Of a stretch of 55,909 nt of DNA, positions 15,620-23,162 are shown piece by piece (the first letter of the stretch is position 1; each line of letters begins with the position of its first letter). The notes below the pieces were generated by a model. That model had not been told where the DNA came from. It ran no database searches and was given only the letters and a program-made list of their open reading frames with translations. The position numbers and the translations under genes were made by a program. The DNA comes from Dactylosporangium sucinum. GTDB lineage: Bacteria; Actinomycetota; Actinomycetes; Mycobacteriales; Micromonosporaceae. The stretch spans positions 1-55,909 of the forward strand of contig NZ_BMPI01000036.1 of assembly GCF_014647515.1 (NCBI RefSeq), given 5' to 3'.

Positions 15620-16836
15620 CAGCGTAACGCTGTCACCTCCGCCAGGCGGGTGGCCAGGAACGCGCGTTCGACGTCGTTGGCCGTCAGGGCGATCGCCTCG
15701 CGGTAGGCCTCGGCCGCCGCCGGGTAGTCGCCGAGGCGGCGGAGGAAGTCGGCGCGGGCCGCGCTCAGGTAGCCGTACGTGGCCAGGGACGGCTCCGCCA
15801 GCAGCCGGTCCAGCGCCGCCAGGCCGGCCCGCGGGCCGTCGCGCATCCCCAGCGCCACGGCGCGGTTCAGCGCCACCACCGGGGACGGCCACAGGCCCAG
15901 CAGGACGTCGTAGAGGCCCGCGATCTCGGTCCAGTCCGTCGCCGCCCAGGACGGGGCCTCGGCGTGTACCGCGGCGATCGCGGCCTCCACCGCGAAGCGG
16001 GTCGGCGGGTGGTTGCGCAGGGCCGCCGTCAGCAGGCGGGTGCCCTCCGCGATGCGGGCCGCGTCCCAGCGGGAGCGGTCCTGCTCGGCGAGCAGCAGGA
16101 GCCGGCCGTCGGGGGAGACCCGCGTGTCGCGGCGGGCGTCGATGAACAGCAGCAGGGCGAGCAGTGCCGTGGCCGCGGGCTCGCGGGGCATCAGGCGGTG
16201 CAGGGTGCGGGCCAGGGCGAGCGCGGCGTCGGTGAGGTCGCGGCGGACCAGCTCGGGGCCGGTCGGTGCCGCGTGACCGGTCGTGTACACCAGGTGTACC
16301 ACCTCCAGCACCGCGTCCAGGCGCTCGGCCAGGCGGTCCGGCGGCGGCACGCGGAACGGGATGCGGGCCGTGGCGATCTTCTTCTTGGCCCGGGTGACCC
16401 GGGCGGCCATCGTCGGCTCGGGCACCAGGAACGCCCGCGCCACCTCCGCCGTCGACAGGCCGCACACCAGCCGCAGCGTGAGCGCCACCTGCGCGTCGCG
16501 GGACAGGGCCGGGTGGCAGCACGTGAAGACGAGCCGCAGCGGGTCCTCGGCGCCGGCCGGGCCGGCCTCGGTGACGAGGAGCGGCAGGGCTCGGCGCAGC
16601 GTCGACTCCCGCCGGAGTACGTCGAGGGCCCGGTGCTTCGCAACCGTCGTGAGCCACGCCGCCGGTCGCGCCGGCACGCCGCTGTGCGGCCAGTTCTCCA
16701 GGGCCTTGGCGTACGCGTCCTGCGTGCACTCCTCGGCCAGGTCCAGGTCCCGCGTCAGCCGCGCGGTCGCGGCCAGGACCCGCCCCCACTCCCGCCGATG
16801 CGCCTCGGCCACCGCCGCCGCGACGGCGTCAGCCAT
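15619..16836 (-). CDS. ECF42-type RNA polymerase sigma factor with C-terminal TPR-like domain
   Basis: A 405-residue extracytoplasmic-function sigma factor. Region 2 (RREWGRVLAATARLTRDLDLAEECTQDAYAKALENWPHSGVPARPAAWLTTVAKHRALDVLRRE) and region 4 (about 125-180, LTLRLVCGLSTAEVARAFLVPEPTMAARVTRAKKKI) are clear. The remaining about 220 residues form the helical, TPR-like domain that defines group ECF42 (DUF6596). ECF42 factors lack a classical anti-sigma factor and are paired with DGPF/YCII proteins, as here: the DGPF gene overlaps its start by eight bases. The downstream acetoacetate decarboxylase-like gene overlaps its stop. Confidence 0.92.
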   Translation of the reverse strand: MADAVAAAVAEAHRREWGRVLAATARLTRDLDLAEECTQDAYAKALENWPHSGVPARPAAWLTTVAKHRALDVLRRESTLRRALPLLVTEAGPAGAEDPLRLVFTCCHPALSRDAQVALTLRLVCGLSTAEVARAFLVPEPTMAARVTRAKKKIATARIPFRVPPPDRLAERLDAVLEVVHLVYTTGHAAPTGPELVRRDLTDAALALARTLHRLMPREPAATALLALLLFIDARRDTRVSPDGRLLLLAEQDRSRWDAARIAEGTRLLTAALRNHPPTRFAVEAAIAAVHAEAPSWAATDWTEIAGLYDVLLGLWPSPVVALNRAVALGMRDGPRAGLAALDRLLAEPSLATYGYLSAARADFLRRLGDYPAAAEAYREAIALTANDVERAFLATRLAEVTALR

Positions 16837-17170
16837 GGTCGACCACGGGGCGGATCTCGACGCCGCTGTGGCCGGCCGTGACCTCCGGCAGGCGGGACGC
16901 GAGCGCGATCGCCTCGTCGAGGTCGGGCGCCTCGATGAGGTAGAAGCCGCCGAGGGCCTCCTTCGTCTCCAGGAACGGCCCGTCGGTGACCGTGGCGCCG
17001 CGCAGCGACGTGGCCGTCGACGCCGGCTCCAGCTCCTCCCCGCCGAGCACGGCCGGGCCGGCCGCCGCCCGGAACCCGAGGTGGCCCTCCTCCAGCCGCT
17101 GCCGGTCGTGGGCCGTCATCGCCGACCACTCGCGCTCGTCGCCGTAGATGAGGATGAGGTACTTCGCCAT
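16829..17170 (-). CDS. YCII/DGPF domain protein, partner of the ECF42 sigma factor
   Basis: A 113-residue ferredoxin-fold protein with the T-D-G-P-F motif (residues 62-66, VTDGPFLETKEALGGFYLIEA) that names the DGPF/YCII-related family. It starts MAKYLILIYGDEREWSAMTAHDRQRLEEGH. Such proteins are regularly encoded with ECF42 sigma factors; whether they regulate the sigma factor or belong to its regulon is unsettled. The ATG at 17170 is chosen because the family's N-terminal strand begins there; the long upstream in-frame extension is not protein-like. It is the first gene of the operon. Confidence 0.9.
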   Translation of the reverse strand: MAKYLILIYGDEREWSAMTAHDRQRLEEGHLGFRAAAGPAVLGGEELEPASTATSLRGATVTDGPFLETKEALGGFYLIEAPDLDEAIALASRLPEVTAGHSGVEIRPVVDHG

Positions 17171-17385
17171 GGTGCGTCCCGTCGTGCCGGGGCCCGGCGG
17201 GCCCGTCTGCCTACACGACGACTCAACCGCACCCGGAATCGACACGCGGACCGGACGAGTTTCGCCGCCCGGCCGGTACGGTGCCCGGGAAATGGTTCCC
17301 TTCGACCATTCCGCGGCACTCGCCGGTCGCCATGAATCGCTTTCCGGAAATCGCTCTCCATCGAAACATCGACCACAATCAGGCC
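17171..17385. other. Upstream half of the gap before the GH16 gene
   Basis: The 380-bp gap from 17171 to 17550 separates divergent genes. I see no gene in it. Its A/T content is higher than in the neighbours (for example TTTCCGGAAATCG around 17341), as expected for promoter DNA. The right half holds the promoter and operator listed next. Confidence 0.5.
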
Positions 17386-17436
17386 TTGACTTCCTCCGGA
17401 CGGCCGCTGGTACGGTGCCGTGAGAGAGCGCTCTCT
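17386..17436 (+). promoter_or_regulatory. Promoter and LacI-type operator of the GH16 glucanase
   Basis: TTGACT (17386-17391), 19 bases, then TACGGT (17411-17416) form a possible promoter. Six bases downstream is the perfect 14-bp palindrome AGAGAGCGCTCTCT (17423-17436). The GAGCGCTC core is the same as in the CebR/CelR operator (TGGGAGCGCTCCCA) of actinobacterial cellulase genes, which points to a LacI-family repressor sensing an oligosaccharide. Confidence 0.7.
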
Positions 17437-17550
17437 GAATCCGCCAGTTCGACCGCCATAAATTGGCGGCCGGCCCCACATGCCCGCCTGAGCGCGCCGC
17501 ACACGCGCACACGACGATGACCCGGGTGGGCATCCGCCCAGAGGAGCATC

Positions 17551-19344
17551 ATGCACGACACCCCACCGCACCGGACCCCGTCCGGGCGCACCGGCCGGGT
17601 CCGCGGCTGGACCGCGGGCCTCACCGCCGCGGCCACGCTCGCCCTGGTCGCCGTCACCGCCGTCGCCTACGCCGGCACCAGCGGGTCCGACGCCCGGGCC
17701 GGCGCGCTCGCGGCCGCCGCGGTGCCGGCGCCGCCCCCGGGATTCCAGCTGACCTGGAGCGACGAGTTCAACGCCGCCGCCGGCACCGGCGTCAACACCG
17801 GCACCTGGAAGTACGACACCGGACCGGGCAGCAGCTTCGGCACCGGCGAGATCGAGACCATGACCAACAGCACCGCCAACGTCTTCCACGACGGCAACGG
17901 GCACCTGGTGCTGCGCGCCCTGCACAGCGGCACCGACCCGCGGGCCGGCTGGACCTCGGGCCGCATCGAGACCCAGGCCGCCACGTTCGGCGCCGAGGCC
18001 GGCGGCGTGGTCCGCATGGAGTCCTCGATCCAGCAGCCCAACGTGACCACCGCCAACGGCGCGGGCTACTGGCCGGCGTTCTGGATGCTCGGCTCGACCC
18101 TGCGCACCGGCACCCCGTGGCCGACCAGCGGCGAGGTCGACATCCTGGAGGACATCAACGGGCGCAGCTCGGTCTTCGGGACGCTGCACTGCGGCACCAA
18201 CCCCGGCGGCCCGTGCAACGAGTCGACCGGCCTCGGCAGCGGCGAGCGCGCCTGTGCCGGGTGCCAGACCGGGTACCACACCTACGCGGTCGAGATCGAC
18301 CGGTCCAAGTCGCCGGAGGAGATCCGGTGGTACCTCGACGGCGCCAACTACTTCACCCTGCCGGCGACCCGCGTGGACGCCACCACCTGGAACAACGCCG
18401 TGCACCACCCGTTCTTCATCATCTACGACCTGGCGATGGGCGGCGGCTTCCCCGACGCGTTCGGCGGCGGCCCCAACGCCAGCACGATCTCCGGCGGGCA
18501 GCTGAACATCGACTGGGTCGCCGTGTACAACAAGGGCCCCGGCAGCACCACCCCGCCGGGCACCAACATCGCCCAGGGCAAGCCGACGACGGCCAGCTCG
18601 CAGGAGAACGCCGGCACCGCCGCCGCCCTCGCCACCGACGGCAACACCGGCACCCGCTGGTCGAGCGCGTTCAGCGACCCGCAGTGGCTGCAGGTCGACC
18701 TCGGCCAGTCGTACAACCTCACCAACGTGACGCTGAACTGGGAGGCCGCCTACGGCCGCGCGTACCAGGTGCAGACCTCGCCGGACGGCGCCACCTGGAC
18801 CACGGTCGCGTCGACCACCACGGGTGACGGCGGCATCGACTCCTACACCGTGTCGGGCGCCGGGCGGTACGTGCGGATCTACGGCACCCAGCGCGGCACC
18901 GCCTACGGGTACTCGCTGTGGGAGCTGTCGGTCGCCGGCACGCCCGGCACCGGCGGCGCCACCCTGCTGTCCCAGGGCCGCGCGACGACGGCCAGCTCGC
19001 AGGAGAACGCCGGCACCGCGGCGGCCCTCGCCACCGACGGCAACACCGGCACGCGCTGGTCGAGCGCGTTCAGCGACCCGCAGTGGCTGCAGGTCGACCT
19101 CGGCGCCGCGCACAGCATCAGCCGGGTGGCGCTGCACTGGGAGGCCGCCTACGCCCGGGCGTTCCAGGTGCAGACCTCGGACGACGGCACCACCTGGACG
19201 ACGGTCTATGCCACGACCACCGGCGCCGGCGGCACGCAGAACCTGACGGTCTCGGGCTCCGGCCGGTACGTGCGGGTGAACGGCACCCAGCGGGCCACGG
19301 CGTACGGCTACTCACTATGGGAGTTCCAGATCTACGGCACCTGA
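17551..19344 (+). CDS. Secreted GH16 beta-glucanase (laminarinase-like) with two F5/8 type C domains
   Basis: A 597-residue secreted enzyme. The N-terminal part has a twin-basic, hydrophobic signal segment (about 15-42, TAGLTAAATLALVAVTAVAYA). The GH16 domain spans about 65-330; its active site is GEVDILED with Glu195 as nucleophile, Asp197 as helper and Glu200 as acid/base, the pattern of beta-1,3-glucanases. Two discoidin-like (F5/8 C, CBM32-type) domains follow at about 339-462 and 470-597. They share SSQENAGTAAALATDGNTG and flanking residues exactly. A Ser/Thr/Gly linker joins catalysis and binding. It likely degrades fungal or plant laminarin-type glucans outside the cell. GAGGAGCATCATG supplies the ribosome-binding site. 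Confidence 0.92.
   Translation: MHDTPPHRTPSGRTGRVRGWTAGLTAAATLALVAVTAVAYAGTSGSDARAGALAAAAVPAPPPGFQLTWSDEFNAAAGTGVNTGTWKYDTGPGSSFGTGEIETMTNSTANVFHDGNGHLVLRALHSGTDPRAGWTSGRIETQAATFGAEAGGVVRMESSIQQPNVTTANGAGYWPAFWMLGSTLRTGTPWPTSGEVDILEDINGRSSVFGTLHCGTNPGGPCNESTGLGSGERACAGCQTGYHTYAVEIDRSKSPEEIRWYLDGANYFTLPATRVDATTWNNAVHHPFFIIYDLAMGGGFPDAFGGGPNASTISGGQLNIDWVAVYNKGPGSTTPPGTNIAQGKPTTASSQENAGTAAALATDGNTGTRWSSAFSDPQWLQVDLGQSYNLTNVTLNWEAAYGRAYQVQTSPDGATWTTVASTTTGDGGIDSYTVSGAGRYVRIYGTQRGTAYGYSLWELSVAGTPGTGGATLLSQGRATTASSQENAGTAAALATDGNTGTRWSSAFSDPQWLQVDLGAAHSISRVALHWEAAYARAFQVQTSDDGTTWTTVYATTTGAGGTQNLTVSGSGRYVRVNGTQRATAYGYSLWEFQIYGT
18585..19103 (+). repeat. Tandem domain duplication inside the GH16 gene
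   Basis: Bases 18585-18704 and 18984-19103 (offset 399 bases, 133 codons) differ at only 3 of 120 positions, all synonymous. The rest of the two domains has diverged more. A recent duplication, or gene conversion limited to the first third of the domain, would explain this. Confidence 0.9.
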
Positions 19345-19365
19345 CCCGCCCCGTCCGCCCCCTCC

Positions 19366-19445
19366 GCGTCGATCTTGCACTTGTGGTGCCCGGACACTCC
19401 CTGAATGCCCGGGTTTGTCAGGCACCACAACTGCAAGATCGACGC
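19366..19445. repeat. 80-bp palindromic element, copy 1
   Basis: Arms 19366-19390 and 19421-19445 begin GCGTCGATCTTGCA and are complementary at 24 of 25 positions, with a 30-base loop. Copies 2 and 3 lie at 23077 and 37572. This copy fills the 102-base gap between the convergent GH16 and hemerythrin genes and touches neither coding region. It can act as a bidirectional terminator. Confidence 0.9.
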
Positions 19446-19446
19446 A

Positions 19447-20151
19447 TCAGGGGGCGTGGCGGAAGGCGGCGCGCTCGCGGCGGGCGAACGGGCGGCGCAG
19501 GAACAGCTGCCACCCGATGCGCAGCGGGTGCGCCGCCGGCAGCATCCGGTCGAGATAGCCCGGCGGCACGTCGTGCAGCGCCCAGCCGACCACCTCGGCG
19601 ATCTGGCGCGGCGACTTCGACTGCTGGAAGTACGTCCGCTCGATGTGATGCCACTCGGCCGGGCTCAGCAGGGCCTGCATCAGCTCCAGCGCGTCGCGCT
19701 CCTCGTGCGCGAGGTGGGCGTGGAGCCGCTCGCGGGCCGCGACCACCCGCACCTGCAGCGCCGCCCACGCGTCCGCGTCGGCGGCGGCCGCCATCCGGGC
19801 CATGCCCTCGGCGACCGCATCGAGCAGCGGGTCGATGCCGTGGTGCTCCTCCTCCATCGCGGCCAGGGTCGCCCGGCCGGCCGCGTCGGCCTTCGCGGCC
19901 AGGGCGGGCCACAGCCCGGCGTCCTCGCCGGTGTGGTGGTCGTGCAGCACCCGGCGGAACAGGTCCCACCGGCGCTGGAGGGCCTGCCAGGTCGCCCGGT
20001 CGGCGACCGGCGTGGCGGCCACCGCGGCGACGAACCGGTCGAGGTCGCGGCGGAAGGCCCAGTGCATGCCGTACATCCCGGTCAGGTCGAGCGGGCCGCC
20101 GGGGGCCGCCGCCTGGCCGGGCAGCCGAAGCTGCTCCTTGGTCTGTGTCAT
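19447..20151 (-). CDS. Hemerythrin-domain protein
   Basis: A 234-residue protein with a hemerythrin (HHE) four-helix domain. The expected di-iron ligands are visible in order: His in GMYGMHWAFRRDLDRF (about residue 30), His in VLHDHHTGEDAGLWP (about 70), E/H in EEEHHGIDPLLDA (about 102), and H-x-x-x-E in HLAHEERDALELM. The C-terminal about 85 residues (from SPAEWHHIERTYFQQSKSPRQIAEVVGWALHDVPP) are helical and common in actinobacterial members. It may sense or carry O2, NO or iron. It is divergent from the NmrA gene, with a repeat-rich gap between. Confidence 0.9.
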   Translation of the reverse strand: MTQTKEQLRLPGQAAAPGGPLDLTGMYGMHWAFRRDLDRFVAAVAATPVADRATWQALQRRWDLFRRVLHDHHTGEDAGLWPALAAKADAAGRATLAAMEEEHHGIDPLLDAVAEGMARMAAAADADAWAALQVRVVAARERLHAHLAHEERDALELMQALLSPAEWHHIERTYFQQSKSPRQIAEVVGWALHDVPPGYLDRMLPAAHPLRIGWQLFLRRPFARRERAAFRHAP

Positions 20152-20171
20152 GCCCCGAGCCTCGGCGCGCC

Positions 20172-20214
20172 GCTTGAGGCGGGCTTGAGGCCGGCTGGGC
20201 GGCGCACCTCAAGC
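20172..20214. promoter_or_regulatory. Three CTTGAGG-type sites between hemerythrin and NmrA genes
   Basis: GCTTGAGG occurs at 20172-20179 and 20183-20190, and its reverse complement CCTCAAGC at 20207-20214. Their clustering in the divergent promoter region suggests binding sites for one regulator controlling both genes. The regulator is unknown. Confidence 0.45.
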
Positions 20215-20272
20215 GCGCGCCAAGCGCCCGCCCGCACAGTGTGCGCACCTGACCTTTGAAGGAGCGATCACG

Positions 20273-21145
20273 ATGACGGTACTGGTGACCGGCGCGACCG
20301 GCAGCATCGGCGGCGCGGCCACGGCCGCCCTGGTCCAGCGGGGTGCGCCGGTGCGCGCCCTCGTCCGCGGTACCCACCGGGCGGCGCTGCTGCCCGCGGG
20401 CGTGGCGGCGGCGGTCGGCGACCTGCGCGACCCGGCGGCGGTCGAGGCCGCCCTCGCCGGCGTCACGGCCGCCCTCTACGTCTCGCCGCACGACCCGGAC
20501 GAGGAACGCCTCGCCGAGACGTTCGCCGCGGCGTGCGAGCGGCTCGGCGTGCGGCTGGTCTTCGCGGGCGTGGTGACCGACAGCCTGTTCGTGCGGACGC
20601 TCGTCGGGCTGTTCCTGCCGCACTACCGCGGGAAGCTGCGCATCTCCCGGCGGATGGCCCGCTCGTCGGCGCGCCCGGTGCTGTTCGGGGTGAGCAACTA
20701 CTACCAGAACGACGAGATCGTGCGGGAGGACATCCTGACCGGCACGTACCCCCTGCCGGTCCACGGCTCCGGGGTGAACCGCGTCGACCTGCGCGACGTC
20801 GGCGAGCTCATCGCCCGGGCGCTCACCGAGCCGGAGTTCCCCGGCGGCATCCACGCGCTGTGCGGCCCGGCCTCGATCGGCGGCCCCGAGTCGGCGCGGA
20901 CATGGACCCAGGTGCTCGGCCGGCCGGTCCGCTACGCGCCCGAGGACTGGCGGGCCGCCCTCGGCCGGCAGCTCAGCGGCCAGAAGCTCGACGACTTCCG
21001 CCACACCTACGGCTTCCTGGCCCGCCGCGGCATGCCCACGACGGCCCGCGAGGTCGCGGTGATGACCCGGCTGCTGGGCCGGGCGCCGCGCCCCTACGGC
21101 GACTACGTCCGCGACACCGCCGAAGCCTGGCAGGCCGTGTCGTAG
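20273..21145 (+). CDS. NmrA-like NAD(P)-binding protein
   Basis: A 290-residue atypical SDR. The Rossmann motif GATGSIGGAA (residues 7-16) and the following VRALVRG place it in the NmrA/ergot-alkaloid-biosynthesis group that binds NAD(P) and acts as a redox sensor or reductase. No Y-x-x-x-K catalytic pair is present in the usual place, which is normal for NmrA-like proteins. Later segments are VLFGVSNYYQNDEIVREDILTG and the C-terminal TREVAVMTRLLGRAP-like helix. AAGGAGCGATCACGATG gives a good ribosome-binding site. It may be co-controlled with the divergent hemerythrin gene. Confidence 0.85.
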   Translation: MTVLVTGATGSIGGAATAALVQRGAPVRALVRGTHRAALLPAGVAAAVGDLRDPAAVEAALAGVTAALYVSPHDPDEERLAETFAAACERLGVRLVFAGVVTDSLFVRTLVGLFLPHYRGKLRISRRMARSSARPVLFGVSNYYQNDEIVREDILTGTYPLPVHGSGVNRVDLRDVGELIARALTEPEFPGGIHALCGPASIGGPESARTWTQVLGRPVRYAPEDWRAALGRQLSGQKLDDFRHTYGFLARRGMPTTAREVAVMTRLLGRAPRPYGDYVRDTAEAWQAVS

Positions 21146-21155
21146 CCGGCGCGGG

Positions 21156-21189
21156 CGGCTCGGTGACCGGGCGCCCGGTCACCGAGCCG
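21156..21189. terminator. 34-bp perfect palindrome between convergent genes
   Basis: The two 17-base halves, CGGCTCGGTGACCGGGC and its reverse complement, meet at 21172/21173 without a spacer. It lies in the 55-base gap between the convergent NmrA and FabF genes and should stop transcription from both sides. Confidence 0.75.
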
Positions 21190-21200
21190 GGACCGGGCCG

Positions 21201-22442
21201 TCAGGCCGTGAACAGCAGCGAGACGTTCTGGCCGCCGAAGCCGAACGAGTTGCACAGCGCCGCCGGGACCGGGCCGCGGCGCGGCTCGCCGCGCACCACG
21301 TCCAGGTCGACCTCCGGGGCCAGGCGCTCCAGGTTGAGGGTCGGCGGGATCACGCCCTCGGTGACCGAGAGCAGGGTCAGGATGCCCTCCACCGCGCCGG
21401 CCGCGCCGACCAGGTGGCCCAGCGCCGACTTCGGCGCGGTGAGCACGACGTCGCCGCCGAGCGCGCCGCGGATCGCGGCCGCCTCGCCGACGTCGCCGAC
21501 CACGGTCGACGTGGCGTGGCAGTTGACGTGGGTGACGTCGGCGGGGGAGAGGCCCGCGTCGGCCACGGCCCGCAGCATCGCCCGGATCTGGCCCGCGCCG
21601 CTCGGGTCGGGCCCGGTGATGTGGTGGGCGTCGGCGGTCACGCCGACGCCGGCCAGCCGGCCGAGCACCCGGGCGCCCCGCTCCTCGGCGAACCCGGCCC
21701 GCTCCAGCACCATGATGCCGGCGCCCTCGCCGAGCACGAACCCGTCGCGGTCGGCGTCGAACGGCCGCGACGCCCGCTCCGGGTCGTCGTTGCGCTTCGA
21801 CAGCGTGCGGGCCTGCGCGAACCCGGCCAGGGTGAGCGGCGCGATCGCCGCCTCGGCGCCGCCGGCGATGACGACGTCGGCCTCCCCGGCGCGGATGAGC
21901 CGCACGGCGAGGCTCAGCGCCTCGGCGCCCGACGCGCACGCGGACACCGGCGTATACACACCCGCCTTGGCGCCGAACTCCAGGCTGACCCAGGCTGCCG
22001 GCCCGTTGGGCATGAGCATCGGCACGGTCAGCGGCGACACCTTGCCCGGCCCCGACCGCTCGATGACGTCGTCCTGGGCCAGCAGCGTCGAGACGCCGCC
22101 GATGCCGGTGCCGACCGCCACCGCGAGGCGCTCCGGGTCGACGCCGGGCGCGCCGGCCTGCGCCCACGCCTGCTGGGCGGCGACGAGCGCGGCCTGCTGA
22201 CAGCGGTCCATGCGGCGGGCCTGGACGCGCGGCAGCAGCGTGTCCGGCGGGGTCGCCATCGGCGCGCCGATGCGCGCCGGGAGGTCGTCGTGGAACTCGT
22301 AGTCCTTGACCAGGTCGTCGATGCGGCGGACGCCGGAGCGGCCGGCGAGCATGCCGTCCCACAGTGCGGGGACGTCGGCGCCGAGCGGGGTGATCGCCCC
22401 GAGCCCGGTGACGACCACGTCTTCCTTCCGGGGGTTTGCCAT
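21201..22442 (-). CDS. fabF: Beta-ketoacyl-ACP synthase II (FabF/KAS II type)
   Basis: A 413-residue condensing enzyme. The catalytic triad is visible: Cys169 in VSACASG, His309 in VNCHATST and His343 in KSALGHLVGAAGA (with Lys338). Length and the final LCNSFGFGGQNVSLLF are standard for KAS II. The NCHATSTVVGD segment departs from the usual N-A-H-G-T-x-T-P-x-G-D. It elongates acyl-ACP with malonyl-ACP in fatty acid or related lipid synthesis. The gene is isolated from a full fab cluster and divergent from a TetR regulator with only 29 bases between the start codons. It is therefore probably a regulated accessory synthase rather than the housekeeping one. Confidence 0.93.
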   Translation of the reverse strand: MANPRKEDVVVTGLGAITPLGADVPALWDGMLAGRSGVRRIDDLVKDYEFHDDLPARIGAPMATPPDTLLPRVQARRMDRCQQAALVAAQQAWAQAGAPGVDPERLAVAVGTGIGGVSTLLAQDDVIERSGPGKVSPLTVPMLMPNGPAAWVSLEFGAKAGVYTPVSACASGAEALSLAVRLIRAGEADVVIAGGAEAAIAPLTLAGFAQARTLSKRNDDPERASRPFDADRDGFVLGEGAGIMVLERAGFAEERGARVLGRLAGVGVTADAHHITGPDPSGAGQIRAMLRAVADAGLSPADVTHVNCHATSTVVGDVGEAAAIRGALGGDVVLTAPKSALGHLVGAAGAVEGILTLLSVTEGVIPPTLNLERLAPEVDLDVVRGEPRRGPVPAALCNSFGFGGQNVSLLFTA

Positions 22443-22444
22443 AG

Positions 22445-22469
22445 CTTATTTGTATCGCATACAAATAAG
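22445..22469. promoter_or_regulatory. Shared TetR operator/promoter of fabF and its regulator
   Basis: Perfect 11-base arms CTTATTTGTAT (22445-22455) and ATACAAATAAG (22459-22469) flank a CGC centre. The palindrome ends two bases from each start codon, so there is no room for a Shine-Dalgarno site on either side. Both messages are probably leaderless, with the -10 boxes (such as TACAAAT) inside or next to the operator. Confidence 0.85.
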
Positions 22470-22471
22470 GG

Positions 22472-23059
22472 GTGTCCATCGCGGAGCCGGCGCGCGACCG
22501 GGGCCGGCGCACCCGGGCGCGCATCCTGGAGCGGGCGGCCGAGCTGTTCGCGGCCGACGGGTATGCGGCCGTGAGCGTCGCCGGCATCGCCGCCGCGGCC
22601 GGCGCCCACCCGCACCAGATCACCTACTACTTCGGGTCGAAGGACGCGCTGTTCGTGCAGGCCGCGTTCCTGGTGCTGCTGCGCGACGCCCGCCGGCTGG
22701 AGCCGATCGGCCTGCGCCGGCGCACCCCGGCCGCGTTCCGCGCGGCCCTGGCGCGGGCGGCGTTGAGCCTGCCGTCGGTGCCGGCCGTGGTGCAGGCCCT
22801 CGCCGTCGCCCGGATGCGCCCCGAGCTGCACGCCCTGGCCCAGCAGCAGCTGGCGGTGCTGTTCCGCCAGGCGGAGCGCTACCTCGACGCGGTGCTCACC
22901 CGGCGCGGCTGGACGATCGACCGCCCGCCGGCGGTGGAGGCCCGCACCTTCTGGAGCGCCGTGCTCGGCGCCCGCCTGGTCTCGGAGTCCGGCTACGGCG
23001 GCCACTCCGACGACATCGACCTCGCCGGCGTCCTCACCGTCCGTGCGGAGACGCACTGA
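22472..23059 (+). CDS. TetR family transcriptional regulator
   Basis: A 195-residue repressor. The N-terminal helix-turn-helix is typical: RTRARILERAAELFAADGYAAVSVAGIAAAAGAHPHQITYYFGSKDALFVQAA (about 12-64). The rest is a helical ligand-binding domain with PELHALAQQQLAVLFRQAERYLDAV. The GTG start lies directly behind the palindrome shared with divergent fabF, so autoregulation and control of fabF are expected. The ligand may be an acyl compound; that is inference. It is convergent with the 5-FTHF cyclo-ligase gene across palindrome copy 2. Confidence 0.92.
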   Translation: MSIAEPARDRGRRTRARILERAAELFAADGYAAVSVAGIAAAAGAHPHQITYYFGSKDALFVQAAFLVLLRDARRLEPIGLRRRTPAAFRAALARAALSLPSVPAVVQALAVARMRPELHALAQQQLAVLFRQAERYLDAVLTRRGWTIDRPPAVEARTFWSAVLGARLVSESGYGGHSDDIDLAGVLTVRAETH

Positions 23060-23076
23060 CGCGCCGGTACCCTCCC

Positions 23077-23156
23077 GCGTCGATCTTGCAGTTGTGGTGC
23101 CTGGATACTCCCGCATCGCCCCGGTTTGTCAGGCACCACAACTGCAAGATCGACGC
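23077..23156. repeat. 80-bp palindromic element, copy 2
   Basis: Arms 23077-23101 and 23132-23156 are fully complementary over 25 bases, with a 30-base loop. The loop shares ACTCCC and CGGTTTGTC with the loops of the copies at 19366 and 37572. This copy lies between the convergent TetR and 5-FTHF cyclo-ligase genes. Confidence 0.92.
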
Positions 23157-23162
23157 AGTTGG

